NCBI GenBank assembly: GCA_001574975.1
Contig: KQ965810.1
Span: forward strand, 2,280-66,279
Direction: 5' to 3'
DNA length: 64,000 bases
Origin: Gonapodya prolifera JEL478
Lineage: Eukaryota; Monoblepharomycota; Monoblepharidomycetes; Monoblepharidales; Gonapodyaceae
The notes beneath the pieces are model-generated. The model was not told where the DNA came from and searched no databases. It saw nothing but the letters and a program-made list of their open reading frames with translations. This document shows, in pieces, positions 10,381 through 22,301 of the stretch; the stretch's first letter is position 1, and the number at the start of each line of letters is the position of its first letter. The position numbers and the translations under genes were made by a program.

Positions 10381-12100
10381 ATCCCATGCGACGTGACGGG
10401 TCTGGAAGTTTGAATGGCACAGACAGTGTAGCAATTGTAGATGTCCCGCTTTCAGTAGTTACTGTCTTAAGCCGTAGACCCATCGCACTGGAAAGCTCGC
10501 TGAGTCTGCCCATTCAAAGAGGGATTAGCAGATGCCAAGAGACTGTTCGGTTGAGGTAGTGCCCACTTTTTAGATGGAAGCTTCATTGAAGTGGACACTT
10601 CTGAAATGTTCAACTTGAAACCGTGCAGATGCAAAAGCGCAGCAAGAATATAGCAACAAAGTTTATCTTGAAGCTTCGGGGGCATGGAATATGCGCTGTA
10701 TGGAACCTTGTTCAACCATGCGAGTACTCAACCATCTTCACAAGACGACCTACTTCGTGACCGCGTCCAACTGCATAAATCTTCCAGTTAAGCCCTCAAA
10801 CACCACAAGCGGTGATCCTATCTTAGCGCGCATCTTTCCAGGATCATCAAGGAACTTCATTTTCGCCAGAGAAAGCATTTTCAACATGTAATGGGTATGA
10901 ATGAGACGTTTCAGGCGATCTTTGGAGCGACTGGCTACAGGAAGTTGTAGGTGATCAAGAAAAGTCGCATAAATGGGGCTGTCTGGATAAATGCTGGGAG
11001 TGGTGTGAATATAGGTGGTTGTGGGCACTTTGTTGAGACAACGCACCTCGTATCCTCACACAAACGTTGAGGATCCTCTCCAGTGTCGCGGAGAAACTTG
11101 AGCACAGGAATTTGCTGGACTTCCGCAGGAGGGTGAATGCTGTCAAGTGCGTATATCTGTTCTACTGTCGTTGCGGATTGGTCGCACGAGGGTAGAACGC
11201 TGGAAGCCATATCATCACTAGAAGACTCTGGATTCGATTGGACCTGATCGTTCAAAGCGTCAACAACCTCGAACGTTGTGGCCCCGGTATCGACTTGATT
11301 GCGAGCATAGGCCCGCAGTGCCTGTTGTCTTTTCCGGGAACCAAACGTTTCACCAAGTTGGGTTCTCGCGATGGCATTCTGTGACCGATACGACGCTTAT
11401 CAAAAGAACGAATTAATTGCTTCGAATACTTCAACTCACCTTCGACCGGACGGTTTGTGATTCCGAATCGACAAGGAGGTTCGGCTTTGCAATCATGCGA
11501 ACGTCAAACATGTCTCCCTCCTTTAGCGTGAGCGAATTCGAGTGGGAATCATAAAGCCCGACGACATATCTAGCATGGGCGTAAGTCACTCTGTTCAGTG
11601 TTCTTTCGAAATGTGTGTGAACAAGCTCCAGCTGCCAACCTTTCGCCGTCCACCTGTGTTCCTGTGAATGCGACACGACCTCCTTCTCCAGCAATCTGAA
11701 GACGTCTTCGCTTCGAAGCGCGTTGACTGTCGATAGAGCCAAACAGCGAGAAATGTGAGCTTTCGTCGACGTGCAATGCCGGAACCGATGCTGGAGTGGG
11801 AGAGAGTGATTCCAGGTCCCTTTTCCGCAGACAGCGCCTCAAATCGTACCGAGATGTGGACCCGTGTCGTCGTTTGCAGCCGACTTGATCATGATTGCAG
11901 ATTTTGTTCTTACCACAATCCACGTGAGTGACCAAAGCTAACCTGACGGACCCTTCATCCGTTTCTCGGTCCACGCCCCACCTAATGACGACGGATGTGA
12001 TACCTTTCAAGTGATTCTCTAGTTTCAACCTCTTTGCAACGCTTTGCTCCTCCTGACAGTTCGCATCGTCTTCGCAGTGAGCAGCATCTTTCGGCAGCAT
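10373..12100 (-). CDS. RPA49: RNA polymerase I subunit A49 (POLR1E/Rpa49)
   Basis: The A49 subunit works with A34.5 as a TFIIF/TFIIE-like module of RNA polymerase I in rRNA transcription. Exons on the minus strand are 12100-11640, 11590-11440, 11378-11047, 10993-10754, 10695-10567 and 10505-10373, 481 codons in frame. The dimerisation region ends with YVVGLYDSHSNSLTLKEG. The diagnostic linker RTQLGETFGSRKRQQALRAY follows, then YALDSIHPPAEVQQIPV. The C-terminal tandem winged helix contains KLCCYILAALLHLHGF and ends GLRLKTV...VPFKLPDPS. The first exon is long and of doubtful coding quality between about 11830 and 11960, so it may hide an intron. The start codon is only 11 nt from the Set2 start on the opposite strand. 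The stop overlaps REP by 8 nt. Confidence 0.85.
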
Positions 12101-12111
12101 CGTTAGATGGA

Positions 12112-15100
12112 ATGTCCGAAATTAAGTCCGAGGATATGATACCAGAACTCGAAGCTCTGACTCGTGAGTGTAGTAGTTTTTCGGTTGTCAAATCCAAGCT
12201 TGCAATCTTTGACGTCCCGACACTTTCCAGCTAGCTCCCTGGCGAGCCCGCACGATTCTTCGATAGATAAGGAAGAACTATGCTTCCGAGTGGAGGACTT
12301 CAAGTTTAACATCAAAGCGCCTCTTGGTACCGAATGTACAGAGGAGGCCAGGAGAACTTTCGTATCACTACATGACAACGAATATCGTGGGGATGCGAAA
12401 GGTCTCGCTCGCGGGATGACTGAAGAATGGCCTTGCGAGTGCAAATACAGTCCAGGTGCGGTGTGTTGCCAGAATTGACGCGAGGGGGCTGCAGAGACCA
12501 TCAATTTTGTCAAACAAAAACAAGGCATCGACGAACCATCCTCTGCTTGCGGTGAAAACTCTGGCTGCATCAATCGAGAACTCTACGTAGAGTGCACGGA
12601 ATGTCCGACTGGCGCTTCTTGCCAGAACCGTCGTTTTCAACATCATGATTATGCACAAGTTGAAGTGTTCAACGCAGGCCCGAAGGGTTTTGGATTGAGG
12701 ACCCTACAGGACCTTCCCAGGTGAGTTTGTCGCGTTATTTCCGCTGTATTACCCTCTGACTCGATTTGGTGTGGCGAAAAGTGGGACTTTTGTCCGAGAG
12801 TATGTGGGGGAGGTGATCAGTGCTGCCGCTTTCGGTAGGCGGACCCGTCAGTACGACAACGAAAAGCAAAAGCATTTTTATTTCATGAGCTTAACACCTT
12901 ATGAGGTGAGTCTTCCTGGCACACTTCGAGTGGGATACGAGCTGATCGGGATCTCAAGGTGATCGATGCCACAAAGCGAGGCAGCTTGGCTCGATTTATA
13001 AATCACAGTTGCTCCCCTAATGCCACAACTCACAAATGGATTGTTAACGGCCGATTTCGGATCGGGATTTTCACCACGAAGTTCATTGCCCGCGGAGAGG
13101 AGCTCACGTTCGACTACCAGTTTCAACGATACGGTCACGAAGCGCAGAAGTGTTTTTGCGGGTCGTCAAACTGTCGAGGGTACATAGGGGGAGAGGCGAC
13201 AGGACCAGCACCGGATTATGAGGGCTTGGATTCGGACGAAGGTGGGCACTGAATGAAAAGAGTGCTGAGACCCATTCTTATCTGAATTTGGTTGGCTTCA
13301 TAGACGACGATGACGATAACGGGAAGAAGTCGAAGAAGCCGAAGGAGCCGGTGAGTCGTTGGTCCGGTGCAAATGCATACGTATCTTTTAACTGATGCAC
13401 CTTCGTCCTCAATTGTAGAAAATTGTTAAAGGGATCGACAGTCACGCCGATGTGGTTAAACTCATTCGAGTTCTCACACGTAACTCTGAGAAGCCAGCTC
13501 GGATACGTGGCCTTCTAGCCCGATTAGAGGTACCTTTGCGTGTTTTGCGGTAACCTTTTCGCAGTTTGATTGTTTGCTCTCATTTACAAGGCCACCACAT
13601 TGGTTCCTATTTGGCGTGATGTGCTCAAGTTCCGAGCAATGACCCAGCTGAAACTTCTTCTCGTCGACTACGGGCGAAGCCATCTCGCACTAACGTGTCA
13701 GGTTGGTGTTGATGGCTGAGGTATCCCGTTATGTTGCACCAGAGCAACGATTGCTTTTCTATTCCTTTTAGGTCTTGCGAATTTTAAAACTTGTACCAAT
13801 CATTACTCGCAACACTAGCTCCCTGGTCGATAGCAAGATCGATGAGGTCGTCGAACAGATGTCCAATGAACATCTCGATTTGGAGATTCGAGAACTTGCC
13901 AAACAGGTGTTCGATAAGTGGAGTGAGCTTGAGATCCGATATAAAATCCCGAAGCGCAAATTGAGCCAAATGGTAAGTCGTTTTCATAATATGTACAAGA
14001 TGCCATCTGAAATGTGTGCTTCTCAGGACATTTCCTTACCCTCGCCTGATGCCACGCATTCAACGGGATCTTCCGACTCTCCAAAGAAATCGAAGAAGGC
14101 AGAGCAGAGGTCCGAGTCTCCACCAATCCGAAGACGAATGGACAGCTATCGTCCTGATTATAGTGCGCCTCCGAAGGCAGTCACACGTTCCGATGACTCC
14201 CAAACTGGGATGCAATCTGATGGGGACGCTGAGCAAGTTGCTGAAGCTGTGGCTTTATTTAGCAACGCCTCGAGCCCTCGAACCCCCATGTCCCCCTACA
14301 TAAACTCCCATTCCGAGGAACATCTGCTTCTACCTAACCCTGACGCTTATCGGCCTCTTCCTGCCGTTCAAGAACTTGTTGATTCGACAATGACAGACTC
14401 ACAGACGTCAATTTTGCGCCCACCGTCCACGTCTGTTGTAGCTTTTGCAGGCGGACTAACGGAGGAGGACCTGCGGAGGCTTATTGAGGACGCGAACGAA
14501 CCTCCTGATGAGAGCCACGGCAAGCATCGCGACCATGAAGGCCGGCACCAGAGACAACATCGGAAACATCGAGGTGAACGATTAAGAACGGACGACAAAC
14601 ATGCAATGCAAGGGCACAGTCATAGGCGGAAACGAGTGGATCGAGTGGACAGGCCGACCGCACAACAGGATCCTATGGACACCAGAGAACCGGGTGAAGC
14701 TCAGAGCTCGAATCCAGGGGCGGTCTGGTCAGATGAGCAGAGAAAGCAGATGAGGGATAAGGTGTGTCATAGGTTTAGTGACTATTACGCGTCTTTTGGG
14801 TAATCCCTTTGTCCCAAAGTTGGCTCCTGTTGTTGCCAAGATTTTGAGTCAATGGAAGAGTGAAATGGGGAAAGACCAATTCAAGCATCTCGCGCGAAAG
14901 GTGCGGATTGTGTCATTGCTTTGTCTCTCCATTGATATGAAAGACAACTGTGCCGTTCCACATAGATCACGCACAGTCTTGTCGAGAAAGAAGCCAAAGA
15001 ACGCGATCCTCCGGTTGCTATCACGCACGAAATCGAAGCGAAAGCGAACAAGTATATTAAAGTAAGACTCATTGTTTGACATTGATTGGGCCACCTCAAA

Positions 15101-15198
15101 TGATGACTCCCGCGTTGTTGAAAACTAGGGATATTTGGAGCGACTGAAATCCGACAGCACCTATCCAGCGAACATACCCCACCACGATCGCGGATGAA
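12112..15198 (+). CDS. SET2: Set2 histone H3 lysine-36 methyltransferase
   Basis: Methylates H3K36 in transcribed chromatin, tethered to phosphorylated RNA polymerase II. I resolve 13 exons: 12112-12163, 12231-12455, 12495-12720, 12782-12905, 12959-13241, 13304-13350, 13419-13529, 13591-13701, 13772-13972, 14027-14761, 14820-14900, 14966-15061 and 15130-15198, 786 residues. The AWS zinc region (CGENSGCINRELYVECTEC) precedes SET, with SGTFVREYVGEVI, NHSCSPN and the FDYQF tyrosine. Post-SET has CFCGSSNCRG. A helical Set2 middle domain follows, then a long disordered Ser/Pro/His-rich part. The C-terminal SRI domain has DQFKHLARK...ITHSLVEKEAKERD. I do not see the WW domain usual in yeast Set2. 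The 13973-14026 intron is 54 nt and stop-free. An upstream in-frame start at 12034 is possible but would overlap A49 coding sequence. Confidence 0.92.
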
Positions 15199-15376
15199 GA
15201 TTCTTTTTAATTGATATCAAAAGAAATTGTCCAGAAACCATAAGGACGTTAATGTAAAGACACTTTATTTGCCAGTCATCTGAAGTCTATCGTTGTGTAG
15301 CCACAGTTTTTACCGTCTTCGCAATCAATTGATTTCACGTCAATTGCGCGAACTGTTGCTGGAAGCGACCGCGAAC

Positions 15377-15812
15377 ATGCTTGATGGTACCAAAGACGAG
15401 CAGACGCAGCATCAACAGACGAAACCGACTCAGCCTGTTAACAAAACTGTGCAGTCGTTGGGTGGTGGGCGAGTTGGCTCAGGGTGTGTTTCAGCGGTCA
15501 TTTATCCAATTACGAAGCTGAGAAGGTATTCGCGGTCTCTTCTTTCATTGGTCATGATGCTGGTTATTCCTCTCAGGTCGTCGGGGGTCGTGAGTCCAAC
15601 GGACAATATTCTCTCCCCAGTTACGGCGAAGTTGGTTCAAAAGAAGCAAGTCTTCCTTCAAGGGTGAGCTCTTCTCATAAGTGTTTTCGCGGAATCCTAA
15701 TGACTGCCAACAACAAAGGGCTAAACCGATGAACCTCAGCCAGATATTTCTGGCCGGGAAAGAAGGAACTGCTCCAAAACCTGATGAAAATTCACATAAT
15801 CCCCTTGCATAG
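15377..15812 (+). CDS. Spo12-like mitotic-exit regulator (small protein)
   Basis: Three exons (15377-15525, 15577-15663, 15719-15812) give 109 residues. The central block SPTDNILSPVTAKLVQKKQ, followed by a KPMNLSQIF segment, resembles the short conserved motif of fungal Spo12/Wis3 proteins (SPxxx..SPCTAKL.......KP..L). Those proteins act in mitotic exit with the FEAR network and are phosphorylated by Cdk1. In this copy the usual Cys of the motif is Val. The Gln/Thr-rich N-terminus has no recognisable domain. The gene sits in the same direction between SET2 and IFT122 with short gaps. The assignment rests on one motif. Confidence 0.5.
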
Positions 15813-15906
15813 ATTAGAGTGGTGGTGTAATTGTCTTCGAAGTAATGCTCTGCAATAGAAATGGAGGGTTTTCAGACTGACAGAAATCGTTCTCCTCTGC
15901 ACACAA

Positions 15907-18900
15907 ATGCGAACAAGTTTGCTATGGAAACTGGTTTTCAAATCCTCCCGTAATGAATCCCAAGTGGTCCAAAGCGTTACCTTCTCGCCAAACGGCGCTC
16001 TCCTCGTTGTGACGATCGGACACAATCTTTTGCTCTACACCACTGAGGAGCACGAGCTCCTCCAAACGCTCAAGGGCCACAAGGATGTTGTTTACTGTGT
16101 TGAGTGGTCGGGCAGCGGCTCTCGACTTGCATCCGGCGGAGCGGACAAGGCGGTGATTATCTGGAACCGCAGTGGAGAACCAGTGATGAAATACCACCAC
16201 AACGATGCCGTTCAGGCGATTGCTCACAACTTTACCACGGGACAAATTGCCTCTGGTACGGCAACAGATTTTGCTCTATGGTCAGAACAAAATAAGACGG
16301 TGGCAAAGTTCAAAGTGAGTTTCTGAGACCCCGCCCTTCCGTTGCCTCCGCGAAGACTGAGAGTTTATTATAAGATCGACGCGAAGATTCTATGTGCCAG
16401 CTGGAATAATGATGGGAAGGTGCTCGCGTTCGGGCTGGACAATGGTCAGGTTTCTCTTCGAAACCAGGCCGGAAATGAAATTTCTCGTCTTCTCCGAGGC
16501 TCTGCTCCTGTATGGACAGTTTCATGGATACCCCCTTCGGATCAGACGCAAGAAGTTCTCGTCGTCACAGACTGGAACCAGAAACTGGCCTTCTTCGAAG
16601 TCGCCGGTGCCCAAATCGGTCGAGACCGAAATCTGAGCTGCGATCCCACTAGTGTAGCTGTCGCGAGCAGTGGACAGTACCTCGTTATCGGGGGATCCGA
16701 CCGGAAGGTCTCGCTTTGGACTTGTGAAGGTGCTCGCATCACGGATGTGTGCGACTGTACCGCCCCTGTACGAGCCTGTACATCACGACCTCAAAGTGAG
16801 GATTTTGCGGTGGGATGCGATGACGGAACGCTCCAACTATTTCGCGTCCTACCGGACGACGTTTGGGCCGGGTTTCGCGACCGGTTCGCTTTCCGAGACA
16901 ACCTTACGGACGTAATCATCCACAATTTAGTGGATGAGAGCCGAGCGCGGATTAAGTGCCGAGATTACGTCAGGAAGCTGTCTCTGTACTCTCGCAAGCT
17001 GGCAGTACAACTCTCTGATCGTGTTATCGTTTATGAAGCCAATCGAAATGACGGAGTTGGGATGCACTACCGCATAACCGACAAGATTCCAATGAAAGAC
17101 GACTGTGAGCACCTCGTTGTGACAGCAAAGAACGTCGTCATCGGGCGAGGCTCAACTCTCACGTCTTTGGCTTTGGATGGGAACAAAAAAGGGGAATGGC
17201 GTTTTGACGCCCCAATTAGTATTGCGAAATGTGTAGGAGGGGCACTTGGAAGGGAGGGTATCGTCGTTGGACTTGCGAACGGACATGTGATTGAGGTGTT
17301 CTTGGGAACCTCTGTTCTCTTGCCCATTGTGCAAGTGTCGGCGGAAGTGAAAGCACTCGACATTAGCTCGAGCCGCCAAAAGATCGCTGTCATCGACTCC
17401 GCCCAAGTTCTGCAGATACACGATTTACGGTCGAAGGAACTTCTCTTTCAGGAGCCCGGGGTGGAAGCTGTTGTTTGGAATCCCGATTATGATGGCCTGC
17501 TTTGCTACTCCTCCGCATGTTTCTTGCACGTCAAAGTTGAAGACCTCCCATCCCATCCACAGCGAGTGCAAGGTAAAGTGGTTGCCGTTGTCGGATCCAG
17601 AGCATTCTGCTTGAGCGGTCTGAACCTGTATAATACCAACGTTGCACTGACGACTTTGTTGGACATGTTTCTTGAGGCTCGTGACTTCCAAGCCGCATAT
17701 CAGCTCGCATGTGCTGGTGCAACGGATTCGGATTGGAGACGCTTGGCTTTGTCCGCCCTGGAAGCGCTGGAGTTGTCGATTGCGCGAAAATGCTTTACTA
17801 GATTGCATGACCTCAAGTTTCTACGTCTTCTGAAAGAACTGGATAAGCTGGGAGGTGCTGCTTTAGAACAATCGAGAGACAGTATGAGTGCAGAGATATA
17901 CTCTTACGAAGAAAGATACTTCGAGGTGAGAATTCTTCAAACGATTGCTGAGACGGACTTGAAGAATGTCATCATTTTCTGATTAGGCAGCAGATTCGTA
18001 TCGAAAAGCAGGTTTGAAGCAGCAAGCCATCGACCTCTTTTCTGATTTAAACATGTGGGATGAAGCCATTCACATTGCTGACGAGGCCTCATCGGACAAG
18101 GACACCATATTGAAGCGTAAAGCACAGAGCCACGCGGACAAGAACGACCTCCTCGTCGCTGCGATAACCTTCAGTGACGCGGGCGACTATTCAACGGCGA
18201 TCGAAATCCTGGGTACCAACGGGTACATGGAGCAGCTTGTGGAGATTGCTCGTAAAATCCCCAGCTCGGAGGGCAAGGCCCTCAGCCGATGCATTCTATA
18301 CTTCCGTCAACAGAATCGCACAGACTACGTGATTGAAACACTGCAGAAGATGGGCGATGTGGAGCACCTGGTCGTTGTATACTCGGAACTGCAGCGCTTT
18401 GATGATGCGTTTCGGTTACTGGATCTGTATCCAGAACTTGCTCCCAAAGTTCACCTTCCCTTTGCTCACTGGCTTGCTATGAATGACCGTTTCGTGGAGG
18501 CGGAGGAAAGCTTCAGGAAAGCAGGTCGAGTGGATGAGGCGCTGAAAGTGTTGCAGCAGCTTTGCACCAATGCGGTAAGGGAGGAGCGATTCGGAGATGC
18601 GAGCTATTACAACTGGCTGCTTGCAAAGCACTACTTGGATCAGATCCCGGCCGATGTGGAGAAAGCCAACCTCGACCTGATACAGCAAGCTGCCCTCCGC
18701 AGTTTCAACCAATATGTGGAGAGGGCCCGAATGTTTTACGCCTACTTCCCAGTGCACCGATATGTTGAGGAACCCTTCACATCTCACTCCCCAGAAGCAC
18801 TACTTAACATGTGCCGCTTTTCTCTAGCCTACGCGGCACGGCAGTCTTGGCCCGTGGGTATGTCCAAAAGCCACATTTTTTGGGCGTTCGCAAAATTGGG

Positions 18901-19597
18901 GAAGCGGCTGCAGGCTTTTCGACTCGCACGGTACGCATTGGACAAGCTTCTCATTCTCAACGCCCCGCTGGAGTGGCTAGACGCCATTGAAATGGCAGCG
19001 CTGTCAGTGCGTGCAAAACCCGACGCTGACTTGGACGAGATCCGCCCCTTGTGCTGCCGGTGCTCGACGCTAAACACAGTGATGCAGTACGGGGACCACG
19101 GGCGGAGCGATCACTGCGGGAGTTGCGAGGCGGAGTTCATCCCGTCAATGTACTCGTTTGACCACTTGCCCTTGGTGGAGTTTACACTAGAGGATGATAT
19201 CCCAGCCACAGAGGCCGAAACCCTTATCTCAACCGACCCCAGACTGGCGGCGCGCACTTTCGATGCGGGGGACGCGAAGCAGGAGGGGCGGGTGGGCAAG
19301 GTGGACGACTCCCTCACGGTGTTGCTGTCTACGACGGACCAGGACGGTACCACGAGTGCGCCGCCCGCCAAAGTCGGTCGGCGGACTCTGGCCATGATGC
19401 CCCCCGACGACGTGTTCTGGGTTGACTGGGGCAAGCGCTGCCTTCCGCGGCGGTACTTCCGCGCGATTGTCACACAAGACCTTCCGATTTCGTTTTGTAC
19501 GACGTGCAAGCATTTTTGGGAGGCGACCGAATTGGAGTTTTTGTTGCTTAAGGAGGGGAGGTGTCCGTTTTGTAGAACCAAGCGGGCGGTGGAGTAG
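15907..19597 (+). CDS. IFT122: intraflagellar transport protein IFT122 (IFT-A complex)
   Basis: A core subunit of the IFT-A complex, which moves cargo back along the flagellar axoneme and lets membrane proteins enter. Exons are 15907-16314, 16375-17925 and 17987-19597, giving 1,189 residues, as in animals. The N-terminal half has WD40 repeats (KGHKDVVYCVEWSGSGSRLASG, then SADKAVIIW-like motifs). The helical TPR-like half has EALEALELSIARKCFTRLHDLKFL and DYSTAIEILGTNGYMEQLVEIARK. The C-terminus keeps both zinc-binding segments, PLCCRCST...CGSCEAEF and CTTCKHFW...CPFCR. The gene is intron-poor compared with its neighbours. It faces CFAP298, another flagellar gene, across about 400 bp. Confidence 0.95.
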
Positions 19598-19995
19598 GGT
19601 TAGCACGGACGCCGTGGTGTCGTGGTGGAGTACTGGGAAGTGTGGTGGAGTAACTTGGTGGGAGTAGTTAGGTAGGCAAGCAGTCGAGCACCGAACGAGA
19701 GGCTATTGCAGTAGTGAGCAGTGAAGCAATAGTGGTGGAACACAACAGTTGCGTAGCGCAGTGGAGTAGTGCGAACGATGGAGTAGTGGCGGTGTCGTGG
19801 TGCGGTTGAGTAGGGCAGGAATTGCAAGCTGTAAGTAGGAGCTCTTGGAACTCAATGGATGTTCCAAACTACTTGAAGTACAGTACTCCGAGAATACCAC
19901 GAGCAGCGATACCATGGAATAGCAATGTATTGACGCACAATGGCGGCGATAAACGAATATACGGCTTGTCCACCCCAACCCCATTTCATACCATC
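19598..19995. other. intergenic, low-complexity GTGG/GTAGT-rich DNA
   Basis: Between the convergent 3' ends of IFT122 and CFAP298. It is rich in imperfect GTGGAGTAGTG-type words from 19,610 to 19,810 on the plus strand. I see no gene. It probably carries both 3' untranslated regions. Confidence 0.5.
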
Positions 19996-21990
19996 TCAGC
20001 GCGGGCGCCAAGACATCATGGGCCCCATGCCGACAAAGTTGCGCTTGAGGACCTTGGGGTCGGCCCATTGGGAGTTGTTGTAGTCGTCGTCGTTGTTCTC
20101 CATGAGTTTCTAGAGGGGGTTGTGGGGGTGTGACGTGTGTGAAACGTGGGATGAGGAGAGATGTGAAGCCAACGCACCTTGTGCTCTTCCTGCTTCTTGA
20201 AGTAGTACGCCATCATCTGCTTCTGCGTGGCCTCGTCAACGGGGTTTTCGCGAACGGGCGCGCCGTGGCCGGCCTGGATACGCGAGGCGGGTGTTGGTGA
20301 GGAGCGGGAGGAAGAAGAGAAGGATGCGAGAAACGAGAGCGGACGAGAGTAAGAAATGCGAGGTGCAAGAAACGAATAGAACGGGCGATTGTCAACGAAA
20401 GAAGTAATGAAGCAGCCAACGAGATTGAAACGAAAACATGGGGTTGCGGTCCTCCGTTTTCCATAGACCGGCATCCGCCTCCACGAGTCGCTCCATTCAA
20501 TTTACGAGCCAAACATAGTCTGTGCCGCGTCGCAACTGATTTGGGCTCTTGATGTGCTCTGCACCCACGCCTTTTGGAGTACCTCGCCACTCCTAACATT
20601 TGCCCGCACCATCACATCTGTGCACACACTCCGCTTCACACTGAAGCGGATCCTACACACACAACAGCGCACCTTTTGGAGCTTCGCAATGACTTTGGTC
20701 TTGTCGTTCTTCCCGACAAAGTCCGCCAGCTTCTTGTCTCGTGTCAGTTCCTTGCCGGCCCACCAGAGCGTGCACGTTGCGGGTTCGAGGATGTCTTTGG
20801 ACGCCTGGAGTGGGAGTCAAGGGGGAGGAATGGTGTGGGTAAGGACGGATCCACGCGGTCTCGAAATCCTCGACGCGGTGCAGAAGAGTTGCTTCATTTC
20901 CAACGCGTCCCGGTAAACTCCTCCCGGCGCATTTGGATCACCTCCGTCCGGCTCCTCCCGATACCTCTCGATCACCTCCTCCAACTGCGCTTCCATCTCC
21001 ACCAGCCAAACCCTCCCGTTTCGTTTCCATCACTGCTGGCTTTCGTCGACCAGCACCCACTGTGTTCCGACCGCCTCCAATCTCCAGCCAACCCCACGCA
21101 CGCAAAACGTGCAGCGACGTACTTGCTTGCTGGACAAATCCTCGCTTCCTTCAATAATCTGCCGTGCGGGCTCGTACTCGGGAAGGCCCATGGGGTATGT
21201 GATCATGAGGGCGCCCTTGATGGCTTGGATTGCGTCGAGGAGGGGCTGGAGTGTCGTGGGCTGGTTGAGCTTGACCAGGTCCTTGAACACGGGTTGTTTT
21301 CGTTGAGATGCAAGGAAGTGAAGATGGAAGGAAGAGCTCACGGGAGAAATGGCAGCTCGCGCGTCGACGAGCGTCTGTGTGACCACTTGGGCGAGCTCTT
21401 CATTGAGGGCTGGAGAGGGGCAAGACTCCAATTCATCAGTTGGTTTGCTACACGGGGGGTCCGGTTGTCTCCCGCGGTTGCTTTTTCCTTATCCACGGTC
21501 ACAGAGAGAAAAACAAAATAAGAAAAGAGCACCTTCGCCGCATCTCCTGCCCGTGGGGTCGGGGTTGACAATGTACTCTCTGCCGTGCTTCATTACGGTC
21601 TTGCGGGGCGCGTCGGGTTTCTTGGCGTCGGGGGTGCCCTTTGCGTCGGATTCGGCAAAGGACTGGAGTTGTTCTTCGGAGAGGCCATACTGGTCTTCTC
21701 GCTTGAGGATGCCGTGCTCGAGGAGGTCCTCGGTTGCTGTTGGGTTGGGCGCGGGAGTGGAGAAAAGCCAGTGGAGTGGGGAGGTGAGAGTAGTGAGGGG
21801 GATAGAGTAGAATAAGATGGATGAAAGCGGGGAGGAGAGAGACCAGCGGCGCACCCTGGATGAGTCTCGTGATTCTGAGTCTGCAGTTCTGGAGCTGCGC
21901 CAGTGCGGGAATGAGCGTTGCCAGGTCTGAGAGCACTGGCGCGTCGTACAGAAACAGAGACTCCTCGCTGCGTTTGACGTGGATGCGCAT
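19996..21990 (-). CDS. CFAP298: CFAP298 (C21orf59/Kurly/FBB18), dynein-arm assembly factor
   Basis: A cytoplasmic factor needed to assemble axonemal dynein arms and for ciliary motility. Exons on the minus strand are 21990-21855, 21736-21533, 21409-21342, 21281-21123, 20804-20673, 20273-20178 and 20109-19996, 302 residues against about 290 in human. It starts MRIHVKRSEESLFLYDAP. The conserved blocks follow in order: DLLEHGILKREDQYGL, GALMITYPMGLPEYEPAR, TLWWAGKELTRDKKLADFVG, then GAPVRENPVDEATQKQM and YYFKKQEEH. The C-terminus has the DDDYNNSQWADPK...WRPR signature. Two introns (318 and 399 nt) are long for this window. The 318-nt intron contains an open frame of about 60 codons that I do not include because the join without it matches the family exactly. 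Confidence 0.93.
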
Positions 21991-22301
21991 CGTGAAGTGT
22001 GTTGGCTGCGGCCGCCCTTTATTGAATTACGCCGTTCGGAGAGATTTCGAAAGAAGAATCGTTTTGAATTGGAGATATTGTTGGAATATTTATTTAAGTC
22101 GGTTGACTCGGCTGCATTGGTGACTTCGCCGCGACATTTTGCCCCCCCCCCCCTCCCTACAGTCACACATTGGAGCGCATTGGTAACTAAACCTCATCTC
22201 CATCTCCAGCATAGCAGAAGAACCGACTTTAATAAACAATGGGGGTTACATGAAATATCAATTGGTATACGACGGAGTGGATCACAATCTACCAACGTTC
22301 C
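21991..22301. other. intergenic, homopolymer C run
   Basis: Between the CFAP298 start and the stop of the DJ-1-like gene. It holds an 11-nt C run near 22142-22152 and the likely CFAP298 promoter. No gene seen. Confidence 0.5.

Noticed and set aside
19822-20133. Plus-strand frame ending in a Val run
   Set aside because: It is the antisense of the CFAP298 last exon; the Val run is the reverse of an Asp/Asn-coding stretch.
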